Shown here: piece after piece, positions 1 to 8,186 of the stretch | How the letters are laid out: each line of letters opens with the position of its first letter | Position numbering within the stretch: position 1 is the first letter of the stretch | Notes under the pieces: generated by a model | The model's database searches: none | The model's input: the letters and a program-made list of their open reading frames with translations, nothing else | Told to the model about the DNA's origin: nothing | NCBI RefSeq assembly: GCF_900009145.1 | Contig: NZ_LN889801.1 | Coordinates: 1-64,000 of the forward strand | DNA: 64,000 bases | Reading direction: 5' to 3' | Origin: Planktothrix tepida PCC 9214 | Lineage (GTDB): Bacteria > Cyanobacteriota > Cyanobacteriia > Cyanobacteriales > Microcoleaceae | Translations under genes and position numbers: made by a program

Positions 1-3
1 GTG

Positions 4-133
4 TCAAACCGTCCAATCTTCTGTTTTCAAACCAGGAACTTTGCTAAAGTCCCTAACATTTCTAGTTAATAATATTAAGTTACGAGACTCGCTGTAGGAA
101 ACTAATGTGGTCGGTGTCGAGCAGATATTTCAC
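4..133 (-). pseudogene. VapC-type PIN toxin remnant, internally deleted
   Basis: On the minus strand a GTG at 131-133 opens VKYLLDTDHISFLQR, the usual N-terminus of a VapC-type PIN-domain RNase with its first catalytic Asp, and then hits a stop. In another frame of the same strand the sequence continues at once with SRNLILLTRNVRDF followed by VPGL and EDW, the usual VapC C-terminus, ending in TGA at 4-6. The roughly 90 residues that normally lie between these ends are missing, so the toxin cannot fold. No intact antitoxin is visible upstream. The family call rests on recognised end motifs; the deletion is read directly. Confidence 0.6.
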
Positions 134-276
134 AATTCTTGATTACCTTGAATAATGGGTTGATCAGCTTGACGAAAAGCAAAGATCATAAAAATATTTA
201 ATAAAAAAATAGGGAACAAGAATAAAATTTTTATTTTGAATTGTATTAAACTAAAAGTAACTCTTAGAAAAGGGTA

Positions 277-444
277 ATGGTAATGGTGACACTGCAACTC
301 AAACAACTTAGCGTTCCCCCTGGACAGCGTGTGCTATTTGTGGATGTAAGCTGGCAAGATTTTGAGGCGATTTTAGCGGATTTGGGCGAACATCGGGCGG
401 CGCGAGTCGCTTATTGTCAAGGAATTTTGGAGATTACGAGATAG
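277..444 (+). pseudogene. Truncated Uma2-family (DUF820) nuclease, N-terminal fragment
   Basis: A 55-codon reading frame begins MVMVTLQLKQLSVPPGQ and continues with the WQDFEAIL and CQGILEI segments that open Uma2-family (DUF820) putative PD-(D/E)XK nucleases, which are very abundant in cyanobacteria. Intact members run to about 190-260 residues; here a TAG follows straight after the ILEI motif, before any catalytic residue. It is therefore an inactive 5' remnant. ATG at 283 is an equally possible start. An intact relative lies at 13486-14277. Confidence 0.65.
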
Positions 445-554
445 GATAGAATTATAGCGTTGATAATATTCTATGAGAGATAAGAAAAGAGTTTGCCACT
501 GATACAGTTAACATATAATAGAAAGGGCGATCGCATCATCTTTACCTGTTCATC

Positions 555-2261
555 TCAACTCCCACGCCCAAACAAAGCTATAATTCTTGTTAAAGTTATT
601 ACTAAAGTCTCTATTGATAGGGAAAATCTTTCTAAAACAGACATTTGAACTACTGATAAAATGGCTCGTAATGGAGAACGACGAGCTTTAAAAAGTATAG
701 CTGTTAAAAAAATAGCTGAAAGTAAAATTATAAAATTTAGAGATAAAATTAGTGTGGTTTTATAGGAACGTTGATTAATACAATCTCCTAAAATATTTAA
801 ACATTGATTATCATCAGTATTGAAAATAACAATATTAAATACTAAGGCTACAATAGAGAATAAAATTCCTATAGAGAAGACAACCCATAATTTTGATTTA
901 TTATTTAAAAATTTAATATCCCATACTTTCACTGATTCATCAATACTGCTACTCGCTAATATCTGGTCTGTAGGACTAAACGCTAGAGAAGTAACAACCT
1001 GTGAGTGGCTCTCAATTGTGGAGATCAGGTTTTTCTTTTTAAAGCCCCAAATTTTAATCGTTTTATCAAAGCTTCCACTTGCTAAGGTTTTTTCATCACA
1101 GCTAATTGCTAAACAAGTGATGGAGCCTTGATGTCCCTTCATTTCGTAGATGAGATTACCTGTAATATCCCATATTTTAATCAAGTTATCATGACCACCA
1201 CTAATTAGAACTGGCTTTTTAGAACTAAACAAAATACTATAAGTTCCACCGCGATGACCGAGAAAAGTACGATCAATTTTTCCTGTGCTTAAATTCCAGA
1301 TTGTTATATTACCATCATCACTAGCACCAGCTAAAAATTTCCTATCTTCACTAAAACTAAGAGAACGAATACAGCTTTCATGACCTGATAACGTTAAGAT
1401 TTCCGACTTTGACTTGATATTCAAAACTTTAATGAAGTTATCTACTCCTGCGATCGCTAATAACTGACTATCATGACTAAATTTAATAACTACAACAGAA
1501 TTTAATTTAGATCCAAAATCAAAAAGTTTTTCTCGTTTATGTAGATTCCATAATTTAATCGGTTGATTTCCACTAGCAGTTGCTAAGAATCTTTCGTCTT
1601 GGCTAACATCAAGCGCAGTGATCGCTTGATCATAAAAGTTAAATTCAACAAAGTTTTTTCGTTGATCTTTATTGATTTTAACAACCTTACTGTTTAACCA
1701 GTCCCAAAAGGTTATAAAACCATCTCCTCTACTACAAATCAATTTTCTTCCTTGGTTTGTAAATGCAACCTGGAAAAAACCATAGGGTATAGGAGACAAT
1801 AATTGATCGCCAATAAAAATTTCTAGGGTTGGTAAAACTGGCTGAGTGCTAGAAGGATAATTTCTAATAATTTTAGCTATATTTTCTTTGCCATTTTTCA
1901 GTGATTTATGAAGTGATTCAACAGCTTGAGAGGCTTTTTTCTGCATTTTTTCTGTTGTTTCAGTTGCATTTTTAGAAATAACATCTTGAACTTCTGAAAT
2001 CTGTTTAACAGTCTCTTGAATTTCTTTAGTCTTGTCCCTAAATTTCTCAGCAATCTTTTCTGGAGATTCAGGAATTTTCGTTGTGAGTTTATCAACGCTA
2101 TCATTCAGTTTTTGGGTAGCGTCGTTAACTGCATTTTCGCCTAGTTGTTTAAGTTTGTTTAAGGGATTATCCAAGATATTTGCCAGGGGAAGGAGATTTA
2201 CATAACAAAGATTATAAAACTGAGCTATTGTATTCAGATTAAAACCTATACAAAACTTCAA
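555..2261 (-). CDS. Coiled-coil / WD40-repeat protein with C-terminal membrane helices
   Basis: 568 residues in three parts. Residues about 30-130 are rich in K, E, Q and A with heptad-like spacing (repeated KL.., EK.QET, EKMQKKA) and should form a coiled coil. Residues about 160-455 hold seven WD40 repeats with recognisable GH..(I/V)..L.FS and IK(I/V)W signatures, predicting a seven-bladed beta-propeller. Two hydrophobic helices follow (about 460-483 and 505-527), then a short basic/hydrophobic tail. The propeller would be anchored at the membrane by its C-terminus, an unusual order. The gene stands alone between decayed genes and a toxin-antitoxin pair. WD40 propellers are protein-binding scaffolds; no catalytic domain is visible, so the function is unknown. 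Confidence 0.8.
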   Translation of the reverse strand: MKFCIGFNLNTIAQFYNLCYVNLLPLANILDNPLNKLKQLGENAVNDATQKLNDSVDKLTTKIPESPEKIAEKFRDKTKEIQETVKQISEVQDVISKNATETTEKMQKKASQAVESLHKSLKNGKENIAKIIRNYPSSTQPVLPTLEIFIGDQLLSPIPYGFFQVAFTNQGRKLICSRGDGFITFWDWLNSKVVKINKDQRKNFVEFNFYDQAITALDVSQDERFLATASGNQPIKLWNLHKREKLFDFGSKLNSVVVIKFSHDSQLLAIAGVDNFIKVLNIKSKSEILTLSGHESCIRSLSFSEDRKFLAGASDDGNITIWNLSTGKIDRTFLGHRGGTYSILFSSKKPVLISGGHDNLIKIWDITGNLIYEMKGHQGSITCLAISCDEKTLASGSFDKTIKIWGFKKKNLISTIESHSQVVTSLAFSPTDQILASSSIDESVKVWDIKFLNNKSKLWVVFSIGILFSIVALVFNIVIFNTDDNQCLNILGDCINQRSYKTTLILSLNFIILLSAIFLTAILFKARRSPLRAILSVVQMSVLERFSLSIETLVITLTRIIALFGRGS

Positions 2262-2295
2262 TATTGAGTGTTGAGAGACAGAATGAGATCCGACT

Positions 2296-2380
2296 AAAAA
2301 GCCTCCTGTGAATCAGAGGAGGGTTAGCAAAGGTATAAGAAAAAGAGCTTCTAAAGTTGCTTCACTTCCGAAACTAACAA
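2296..2380. repeat. Diverged duplicate of the pntB 3' end and its terminator (copy A)
   Basis: On the minus strand this segment reads LLVSEVKQL then stop (TAG at 2351-2353), matching the last residues of PntB (KLVSEVKQL, stop at 3169). It is followed, as at pntB, by a CCTCC/GGAGG-type hairpin (2302-2322) and a run of T (complement of 2296-2300). The rest of pntB is absent. The intact copy lies at about 3124-3198, and the ParE-type toxin-antitoxin pair sits between the two copies. Confidence 0.7.
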
Positions 2381-2426
2381 GGATAATATATAATTGATAA
2401 AAAATAAGTTTCGCTACAACTGTTGA

Positions 2427-2723
2427 TTATGTTCGGATTTTCAAAGCTTTTGGATCTCTCCGACTATGAAAAATTGCCGTTATAATCACCCGACTCGATA
2501 CAATCCGATAGTAAACAAGATAAGGGAAGCGACGCACCACAGACCGCCTAACATCACGATAAACTATTGGATAAGACTCTGGCATCTGGCAAATGCGATT
2601 TAATACCTCGTCTATAGAATCCAAAAAATCATCACCTAGTCCGGTTTGCTGATTTTCATACCAATCATAAGCTTCATTAAGTTCTTCACGAACTTCTGGT
2701 CTAAATACTAGGACATAATTCAT
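2427..2723 (-). CDS. RelE/ParE-family toxin
   Basis: 98 residues with the RelE/ParE fold pattern: an N-terminal strand (YVLVFRPEVREEL), a long helix with AYDWYE..Q.GLGDDFL, the central basic strand (IVYRDVRRSVVRRFPYLVYYRI) and the C-terminal AIFHSRRDPKAL motif. This family blocks either ribosomal translation (RelE) or gyrase (ParE); the GLGDDF and HSRRDP signatures are closer to the ParE-like branch, but the target cannot be fixed from sequence. It lies 7 nt downstream of its presumed antitoxin, so the two are almost certainly co-transcribed. The pair sits between two copies of the pntB tail, which points to a mobile or duplicated cassette. Confidence 0.85.
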   Translation of the reverse strand: MNYVLVFRPEVREELNEAYDWYENQQTGLGDDFLDSIDEVLNRICQMPESYPIVYRDVRRSVVRRFPYLVYYRIVSSRVIITAIFHSRRDPKALKIRT

Positions 2724-2730
2724 GATTTTT

Positions 2731-2958
2731 TTATTTTCTTTTAATTGAAGCTTTTATATCCTCCCAAGTCATCACATCATCTGGATTGGTTTCATAAGCA
2801 GTAATTCGATGATCAAGTTCTTGTTTCTCTACATCTGTCAAATCAAGATAAGTTTGCTCTTCTGCTATACTATCCCAAATTGCTTGTACAAGACGAATCC
2901 GGTCTACAATACTCAGAGATGTAATTTGATTTAAGGTAGCAGTAAGATCCATGTCCAT
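2731..2958 (-). CDS. Antitoxin, addiction-module component family (TIGR02574-like)
   Basis: 75 residues, acidic, with the pattern of the short addiction-module component family that accompanies ParE toxins: a start such as LNQITSLSIVDRIRLVQAIWDSIAEE, a central LTDVEKQELDHRI and a C-terminal MTWEDIKASIKRK whose WED.K motif is typical of the toxin-binding tail. It is the first gene of the two-gene unit, as expected for an antitoxin. A second in-frame ATG at 2952 could also be the start. The antitoxin probably autoregulates the operon with the toxin, by analogy. Confidence 0.8.
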   Translation of the reverse strand: MDMDLTATLNQITSLSIVDRIRLVQAIWDSIAEEQTYLDLTDVEKQELDHRITAYETNPDDVMTWEDIKASIKRK

Positions 2959-3123
2959 TACCTAGATAGAAGGTTTTACAACTGATACACTCAAAATATA
3001 ACAGAAATAATGTTAACTATCATTTCTTGTTTAACACTGGGTATTGATGACATCTGTTTAACCATTACTCTATTGTTGATTTAAGCGATCGCTTCGCTCT
3101 TAATCTTATTATAATTCCTAAAT

Positions 3124-3153
3124 TAAAAACCCTCCCCGAAATTACGGAGAGGG
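3124..3153 (-). terminator. Rho-independent terminator of the pnt operon
   Basis: On the minus strand, shortly after the pntB stop, a CCCTCTCCG / CGGGGAGGG hairpin (one mismatch) with a 6-nt loop is followed by a run of five T. It lies where the operon transcript should end. A diverged copy is at 2296-2322. Confidence 0.65.
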
Positions 3154-3168
3154 TCACAAAGGATGTTT

Positions 3169-4572
3169 TTACAGTTGTTTTACTTCCGAAACTAACTTAG
3201 CAACAACATCCTTAGCACTGCCAAACAACATCATGGTTTTGTCTTTGTAGAACAAATCATTTTCCACCCCAGCAAACCCAGTATTCATACTGCGTTTAAT
3301 CACAATGGTATGTTTAGCTTTATCGACATCCAAAATTGGCATTCCATAAATGGGGCTATTTTTATCTTCCCGTGCGGCCGGGTTCACCACATCGTTTGCT
3401 CCGATAACTAATGCCACATCGGTTTGATCAAACTGTGGATTAATGTCATCCATATCATATAACTGAGGATAGGGAACATTCGCCTCTGCTAACAGTACAT
3501 TCATGTGTCCCGGCATCCGTCCCGCCACAGGATGAATGGCATATTTAACATCCACCCCATTACTTTCTAATTGATCCACCAACTCCTTAACACTATGCTG
3601 GGCTTGGGCTACAGCCATACCATAACCGGGGACAATGACCACAGAACGGGCATATCCTAACATCATCGCCCCTTCTTCGGGGTCAATACTGCGAACCGTT
3701 TGATCGGTTGCAGTGCCTCCACTGGCAGCCCCAGAACCGGCTTCTCCTGTGCCAAACCCAGCAAATAGCACGTTCGTTAAAGAACGGTTCATCGCCTTAC
3801 ACATAATCACCGTTAAGATAATCCCCGATGCCCCCACCAACGCCCCAGCAATGATTAACAGGTTGTTCATCACAACAAACCCGGCGGCAGATGCGGCTAA
3901 CCCCGAAAAGGAGTTTAACAGAGAAATCACAACGGGCATATCACCGCCACCAATGGGGATGACAAATAACACGCCTAATATTAGAGAAATGAAAACTAAC
4001 CCTAAAAAGACCGCCACATTAAACGGGGTTAGGCAAATATAAACACTACCCAAACCAAAGGCAACAAACAGCAGAATATTAAACTGTTGTTGTAGGGGAA
4101 ATAAGATGGGAGAACCACTCATAATTCCCTGTAATTTGGCAAAGGCAATCATGGAACCTGTAAAGGTTACACCTCCAATTAATACCCCTAAAATAGCCGT
4201 AATGGTTGTGCCTAAAGGGGGAGATTCTGCTAAAGCTAAATACCGCCAAAATTCTCCCACCGCTACCATGGAAGAAGCTGCACCCCCTAAACCATTGAGT
4301 AACCCCACCATTTGGGGCATTTCTGTCATTTGAACTTTATACGCAATTACTGCCCCAATAACTGAACCAATAATTAAGGCGAGAGCGATCATTTCATAGT
4401 TCAAAACTTGCCGATCTAACAGGGTGGCAACAACGGCAATTAACATCCCAATAGCTGCCCATAAATTGCCGTTTCTGGCTGTTGCTGGAGATCCTAATTT
4501 TTTTAATCCAAAGAAAAACAAGGTGACAGCCACTAAATAGCTGAGTTGTATTCCCGTTAAACGAATATCCAT
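3169..4572 (-). CDS. pntB: NAD(P) transhydrogenase subunit beta
   Basis: 467 residues, full length for PntB. The first about 260 residues are a run of eight to nine hydrophobic helices forming part of the proton channel, including the conserved GGGDMPVVISLLNSFSGLAA segment. The C-terminal part is the NADP(H)-binding domain III, with VIVPGYGMAVAQAQ (the nucleotide-binding GYGMAVAQ motif), HPVAGRMPGHMNVLLAEANV, and ALVIGANDVVNPAA. The enzyme couples hydride transfer between NADH and NADP+ to proton movement; in cyanobacteria it sits in the thylakoid or plasma membrane and supplies NADPH under low light or mixotrophy. Its ATG overlaps the pntAB stop as TAATG, implying translational coupling. Confidence 0.97.
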   Translation of the reverse strand: MDIRLTGIQLSYLVAVTLFFFGLKKLGSPATARNGNLWAAIGMLIAVVATLLDRQVLNYEMIALALIIGSVIGAVIAYKVQMTEMPQMVGLLNGLGGAASSMVAVGEFWRYLALAESPPLGTTITAILGVLIGGVTFTGSMIAFAKLQGIMSGSPILFPLQQQFNILLFVAFGLGSVYICLTPFNVAVFLGLVFISLILGVLFVIPIGGGDMPVVISLLNSFSGLAASAAGFVVMNNLLIIAGALVGASGIILTVIMCKAMNRSLTNVLFAGFGTGEAGSGAASGGTATDQTVRSIDPEEGAMMLGYARSVVIVPGYGMAVAQAQHSVKELVDQLESNGVDVKYAIHPVAGRMPGHMNVLLAEANVPYPQLYDMDDINPQFDQTDVALVIGANDVVNPAAREDKNSPIYGMPILDVDKAKHTIVIKRSMNTGFAGVENDLFYKDKTMMLFGSAKDVVAKLVSEVKQL

Positions 4573-4868
4573 TAGGCTTTAGCCTCCTTTTTCTTAAACA
4601 TTTCCAGCATTCGATCTGTGACTAAAAAGCCACCGACAACGTTAATCATGGCGAGAATAATGCCAATAAATCCAAGAATCACGGTGACATTCCAATCGCG
4701 ATCGCCCGCAATAATTAACGCGCCTAAAACGGAAATTCCTGAAATCGCATTAGCCCCAGACATTAAGGGTGTATGCAATGTCGGCGGAACTTTGGTAATC
4801 ACTTCAAACCCCGCAAAGGTCGCTAAAACAAACACAAACAATGCGGAAATTAAGGTTTCAGTAGTCAT
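4572..4868 (-). CDS. pntAB: NAD(P) transhydrogenase subunit alpha, membrane part (alpha-2)
   Basis: 98 residues with three hydrophobic helices and the conserved LHTPLMSGANAISGI segment. This is the membrane domain that in E. coli is the C-terminal part of PntA; a separate small subunit is the usual arrangement in cyanobacteria and Rhodospirillum. It lies between the soluble alpha subunit (20-nt gap) and pntB (1-nt overlap), and with PntB builds the proton path. The basic tail (MLEMFKKKEAKA) probably faces the cytoplasm. Confidence 0.95.
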   Translation of the reverse strand: MTTETLISALFVFVLATFAGFEVITKVPPTLHTPLMSGANAISGISVLGALIIAGDRDWNVTVILGFIGIILAMINVVGGFLVTDRMLEMFKKKEAKA

Positions 4869-4888
4869 AATTTCAGAACAATTGACAG

Positions 4889-6046
4889 TTAACTGTTTAC
4901 AGGAGACTGTTGATGATTGAGGCTTAAGGCTTGTTTAACTCTTTCGGAACGAATTTCACCGTTATGAGTTACACAAGCTCCATCGAGAATATCATCTGCA
5001 AAATTGAGGTTGAGTTGCTTCTCTTTGTTAATCATTAATGTTAATAAAGCCGAGAGATTTTTGGCATAAACTTCGCTGGCATGAATGGGCATCGAAGACG
5101 GTAAATTAATCGGCCCAATAATCGTTACACCATGTTTAACCACATCTTTTCCCGGTTCGCTGCATTCACAATTTCCGCCTTGTTCGGCTGCCAAATCAAC
5201 AATTACCGAACCCGGTTTCATGTGGGCTACCATGTCTTCTGTTACTAATACAGGTGCTTTTCTACCGGGAACTTGGGCCGTTGTCACCACCACATCAGAG
5301 GCGGCGACGTGCTGCGTCAGAACTTCACGGGTGCGTTCCTTGGCTTTTTCGGAGATTTCCTTGGCATAACCGCCTTCAGCAACGGTATCTTCCTCCAGGG
5401 ACACATCCACAAATTTGGCCCCTAAACTTTGGACTTGTTCTTTAACTTCGGGACGAATATCAAACCCTTCGACAATAGCACCCAGCCGTCGGGCGGTAGC
5501 GATCGCTTGTAACCCAGCAACCCCGGCTCCCAAAATCAACACCTTAGCGGGACGAATGGTTCCGGCAGCCGTTGTTAACATAGGGAAATATTTCGGTAAA
5601 GCCGTTGCTGCAATTAATACCGCCTTATATCCCGCTAAGTTCGCTTGAGAAGATAAGGCATCCATGCTTTGGGCGCGACTGGTACGGGGGATCAGTTCCA
5701 TACTAAAAGCGGTAACGTTCTGGGCTGCGAGTTTCTGAACTAATTCAGGATTTCCCAAGGGGTTTAAAAAGCTAATTAACACCCCCCCAGAACGCAGTTG
5801 AGACACTTCAAAGTCTTGCAAGACCCCCACTTTCAACAGCACATCTGCCTCACGCCAAACGGTACCTTGATCAGCGATTTTTGCCCCCACCTGTTCATAG
5901 GTGCTATCGGAAAAACAAGCCCGTTCCCCAGCCCCAGCCTCCACCCACACTTCCACGCCTTGTTTCACCAAACGAGCAACAACATCAGGGATGAGGGCGA
6001 CTCGCCGTTCATCGACCTGACTTTCTTTAGCAATACCAATTTTCAT
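4889..6046 (-). CDS. pntAA: NAD(P) transhydrogenase subunit alpha, NAD-binding part (alpha-1)
   Basis: 385 residues with the alanine dehydrogenase/PntA fold. The N-terminus is MKIGIAKESQVDERRVAL. The Rossmann NAD(H)-binding loop is VLILGAGVAGLQAIATARRLGA (about residues 167-188), with VEGFDIRPEVKEQ after it. The mobile loop GYAKEIS and the IIGPINLPSSMPIHAS segment are present. It is the soluble domain I that binds NAD(H) and exchanges hydride with PntB domain III. It is the first gene of the pntAA-pntAB-pntB operon. The 20 nt before pntAB repeat an ACTGTTGATGATTGA-like string that also occurs upstream of this gene (about 6095-6110). Confidence 0.96.
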   Translation of the reverse strand: MKIGIAKESQVDERRVALIPDVVARLVKQGVEVWVEAGAGERACFSDSTYEQVGAKIADQGTVWREADVLLKVGVLQDFEVSQLRSGGVLISFLNPLGNPELVQKLAAQNVTAFSMELIPRTSRAQSMDALSSQANLAGYKAVLIAATALPKYFPMLTTAAGTIRPAKVLILGAGVAGLQAIATARRLGAIVEGFDIRPEVKEQVQSLGAKFVDVSLEEDTVAEGGYAKEISEKAKERTREVLTQHVAASDVVVTTAQVPGRKAPVLVTEDMVAHMKPGSVIVDLAAEQGGNCECSEPGKDVVKHGVTIIGPINLPSSMPIHASEVYAKNLSALLTLMINKEKQLNLNFADDILDGACVTHNGEIRSERVKQALSLNHQQSPVNS

Positions 6047-6342
6047 AAAATCTCCTCATAATTGTGTTCACTGTTAACGATTAGCTTGACTGTTGACTGT
6101 TGATGATTGACTTTGAAAAGTCAGCGAACCCTGGTAGGCGTAGCATTCCTTCTCCTGTCGCCCCTACTTCCCCTACTCCTCCTCTCCCCCTGCGATCTTT
6201 CCTCTCTATCCCGAGTTGTGTAACAATAGAGTTCTAATTTTGCATCGTAAAGCTAAATGCCTGATTTGGATTCTTATCTTTAACTTGTCTTTATCTAGTT
6301 CAGAAAACTTAAACAAAATTTCACTGTGTTACGGGAGTGTGT
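6047..6342. other. Intergenic region between pntAA and the DUF2808 gene
   Basis: About 300 bp between divergent genes. It contains short degenerate direct repeats (GACTGTT units around 6085-6110) and a pyrimidine-rich stretch around 6145-6200. It must hold both promoters, but no convincing -35/-10 pair was identified and no coding potential is seen. Confidence 0.5.
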
Positions 6343-6855
6343 ATGCGACAACTATTTTCTGCGATCTTGATTACGGGTTTGGCGGTGACGGGTTTAGCTG
6401 AAATAACTCAAGCCCAAGGTTTACCGGGTATTACCTTACTCAGTGGCCCCGATAAAACCAATATTTTAAATTATTTTCTTGAAAGCGGACGTTCAGGGGA
6501 GTGGGATCGCTACAAACTCAGACTTCCAGCCGATAAGTTGAACTTAGCGATCGCAGAAGTTTCCATCACCTATCCCGACTATTACAAAGGGACGATAGAT
6601 CCCGACCGGGTACAAATTCGGGTTCAAAATAAACCAATTCCCTTAGAAGAAGTGATTTGGGATAAAGAAAACCATATTATCCAAATTTATCCTCAAGAAC
6701 CGATTCCGGCGGGTACGAAAGTTGAAATCGTGATGTCTAACGTCAAAAATCCCACCTTTGGGGGGGTTTTCAACTTTAACGCCAATATTCGTACCCCTGG
6801 AGATGTTCCCATGTTGCGTTATGTCGGAACTTGGATTTTGAGTATTGATGATTAA
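6343..6855 (+). CDS. DUF2808 domain secreted protein
   Basis: 170 residues from the ATG at 6343, preceded by ACGGGAG at good spacing; an upstream in-frame GTG at 6337 is less likely. An N-terminal signal peptide (MRQLFSAILITGLAVTG, cleavage near TQAQG) directs export. The rest matches DUF2808: Y.LRLPADKLNLAIAEV, ITYPDYYKGTIDPDRVQI, and the C-terminal PMLRYVGTWILSI. DUF2808 proteins are small cyanobacterial periplasmic or cell-surface proteins of unknown role. The gene has its own position upstream of the rpmH cluster and about 150 bp separate the two. Confidence 0.8.
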   Translation: MRQLFSAILITGLAVTGLAEITQAQGLPGITLLSGPDKTNILNYFLESGRSGEWDRYKLRLPADKLNLAIAEVSITYPDYYKGTIDPDRVQIRVQNKPIPLEEVIWDKENHIIQIYPQEPIPAGTKVEIVMSNVKNPTFGGVFNFNANIRTPGDVPMLRYVGTWILSIDD

Positions 6856-6945
6856 TCTTCGTTGCCAGAGTGCCCATTGTTAAGAGGGATCAGTCCCGAT
6901 TAACAGATTACTGTGAAGCCGGGAGAGAAAGTCCAACAATTGTGA

Positions 6946-6951
6946 TATACT
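6946..6951 (+). promoter_or_regulatory. Candidate -10 element upstream of rpmH
   Basis: TATACT preceded by TGA, 54 nt before the rpmH start, fits an extended -10 hexamer. No good -35 is visible at 16-18 nt upstream. An RBS (ACCGGAGG) lies just before the rpmH ATG. Confidence 0.35.
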
Positions 6952-7004
6952 GAAAAATTGTGACTTTTGATTAAAAATTAACGAAAAGGCACCGGAGGTA
7001 AGCA

Positions 7005-7142
7005 ATGGCTCAACAAACCCTGCAAGGAACAAACCGCAAAAAGAAAAGAGTTTCTGGCTTCAGGGTAAGGATGCGGACAAAAAACGGCCAAGCCGTGATC
7101 AAAGCCCGTCGCAAAAAAGGACGGGCACGTTTAACGTTTTAA
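7005..7142 (+). CDS. rpmH: 50S ribosomal protein L34
   Basis: A 45-residue, strongly basic protein: starts [19 protein letters not shown] and has the L34 signature R.RM.TK.G..VI.ARR.KGR..L. L34 is a small component of the large ribosomal subunit. A CGGAGG ribosome-binding site precedes the ATG. It is the first gene of the conserved cyanobacterial rpmH-rnpA-PH-yidC-jag run. It is too short for most ORF finders but unmistakable. Confidence 0.97.
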   Translation: MAQQTLQGTNRKKKRVSGFRVRMRTKNGQAVIKARRKKGRARLTF

Positions 7143-7252
7143 TTCCTTGCTCCGAATTAAAGACACCCTATTGCTATTCCCACGAACTCATGGCGATCCC
7201 GATGGTCAAGCTGAGGGAAATGGGTGAATTTGTGGGTGGCAGTACCTGATTC

Positions 7253-7657
7253 ATGTTACCCAAAATCAATCGACTCCGACATCCCAAAGACTTCAAAGCC
7301 GTCTACAGCAAAGGACTGCATCGAAAAACCCCTCATTTGACCTTGAGGGCGTTACGAGGTCAACCTTATAGAACAGAAAAGAATTTAACAAACTCCGCCT
7401 CTGTTCACCCGACTCGGATGGGAATTTCCATTAGCCAAAAAGTCAGTAAACGGGCTGTTGTCCGAAATCGGATCAAACGCCAAATTCGGGCAGCTTGGCA
7501 TCAGTTTTTACCCCAGGTATCCCCCGGTTGGGATGTGGTGATTGTCGTCAAACCAACAGCCGATCAGTGCAATTATGCAGAAATTCTGCAAGAATTAAAA
7601 CAGTTGTTGGTAGAAGCAGAGGTTTTAAATGGGTATACGGGAGGAAAGTTTTTATGA
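7253..7657 (+). CDS. rnpA: Ribonuclease P protein component
   Basis: 134 residues. It has the RNase P protein pattern: an N-terminal LPKINRLRHPKDFKAVYSKG, a central MGISISQKVSKRAVVRNRIKR containing the conserved RNR basic motif that contacts the catalytic RNA, and a C-terminal WDVVIVVKP segment. It supports 5' maturation of tRNAs by the RNA subunit. It follows rpmH by about 110 bp, and its 3' end overlaps the next gene by 29 nt, so translation of the PH-domain gene may be coupled to it. Confidence 0.95.
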   Translation: MLPKINRLRHPKDFKAVYSKGLHRKTPHLTLRALRGQPYRTEKNLTNSASVHPTRMGISISQKVSKRAVVRNRIKRQIRAAWHQFLPQVSPGWDVVIVVKPTADQCNYAEILQELKQLLVEAEVLNGYTGGKFL

Positions 7658-8021
7658 AGGAGGCCCCGCTATCGGCGACCTCATTATCAATCTATTAATA
7701 GGGCTGACGATTATTGGCATCCCTCTCACCATTGGGGCAATTGTCCGGGCGTTATGGCTGCGCTATCGCATCACCAATCGCCGGATATCCGTCATGGGTG
7801 GATGGATGGGTCAAGACCGTACTGATATCGTCTATTCAGAAATCGCCAAAATCGCGAAAGTTCCTAGAGGATTTGGGGCTTGGGGGGATATGGTATTGAC
7901 CCTAAAAAATGGTTCTCGTCTGGAACTCCGGGCTGTTCCTCGTTTTCGAGAAGTCTATGACTTTATCCTAGAAAAACTCTCGCCCCAAGCTCAAAAAGCC
8001 AGTGCTGCGATGAGCCGATGA
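7629..8021 (+). CDS. PH-domain (DUF304-type) membrane protein
   Basis: 130 residues. The N-terminus MGIREESFYEGGPAIGDLI is followed by one hydrophobic hairpin (about 20-45), then a bacterial PH-like domain (YRITNRRISVMGGW, DIVYSEIAKI, MVLTLKNGSRLELRAVPRF). It is the conserved small gene found between rnpA and yidC in cyanobacteria (compare Synechocystis slr1470, from memory). The start at 7629 lies inside rnpA (29-nt overlap) but is supported by the conserved FYEGGP segment right after it. The function is unknown; the context suggests a link with membrane protein insertion. Confidence 0.85.
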   Translation: MGIREESFYEGGPAIGDLIINLLIGLTIIGIPLTIGAIVRALWLRYRITNRRISVMGGWMGQDRTDIVYSEIAKIAKVPRGFGAWGDMVLTLKNGSRLELRAVPRFREVYDFILEKLSPQAQKASAAMSR

Positions 8022-8186
8022 TCTTGATATGGGACAACATCGCCCTTAACAGGATTGAGTTCCTTCCTGTTGAGCCTCAACGCTGATCAATCAACTGGGT
8101 TGTCACCCGCCTATCGGTCAAGTGTTGGCGAATGGTTCTTAAAATTAATCTATATTCAATCCAAGCAGTTCAATAAACTCAAAAGA

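Noticed and set aside
8055-8186. Upstream extension of yidC
   Set aside because: Open frame, but not YidC-like; the conserved N-terminus begins at the ATG at 8187.
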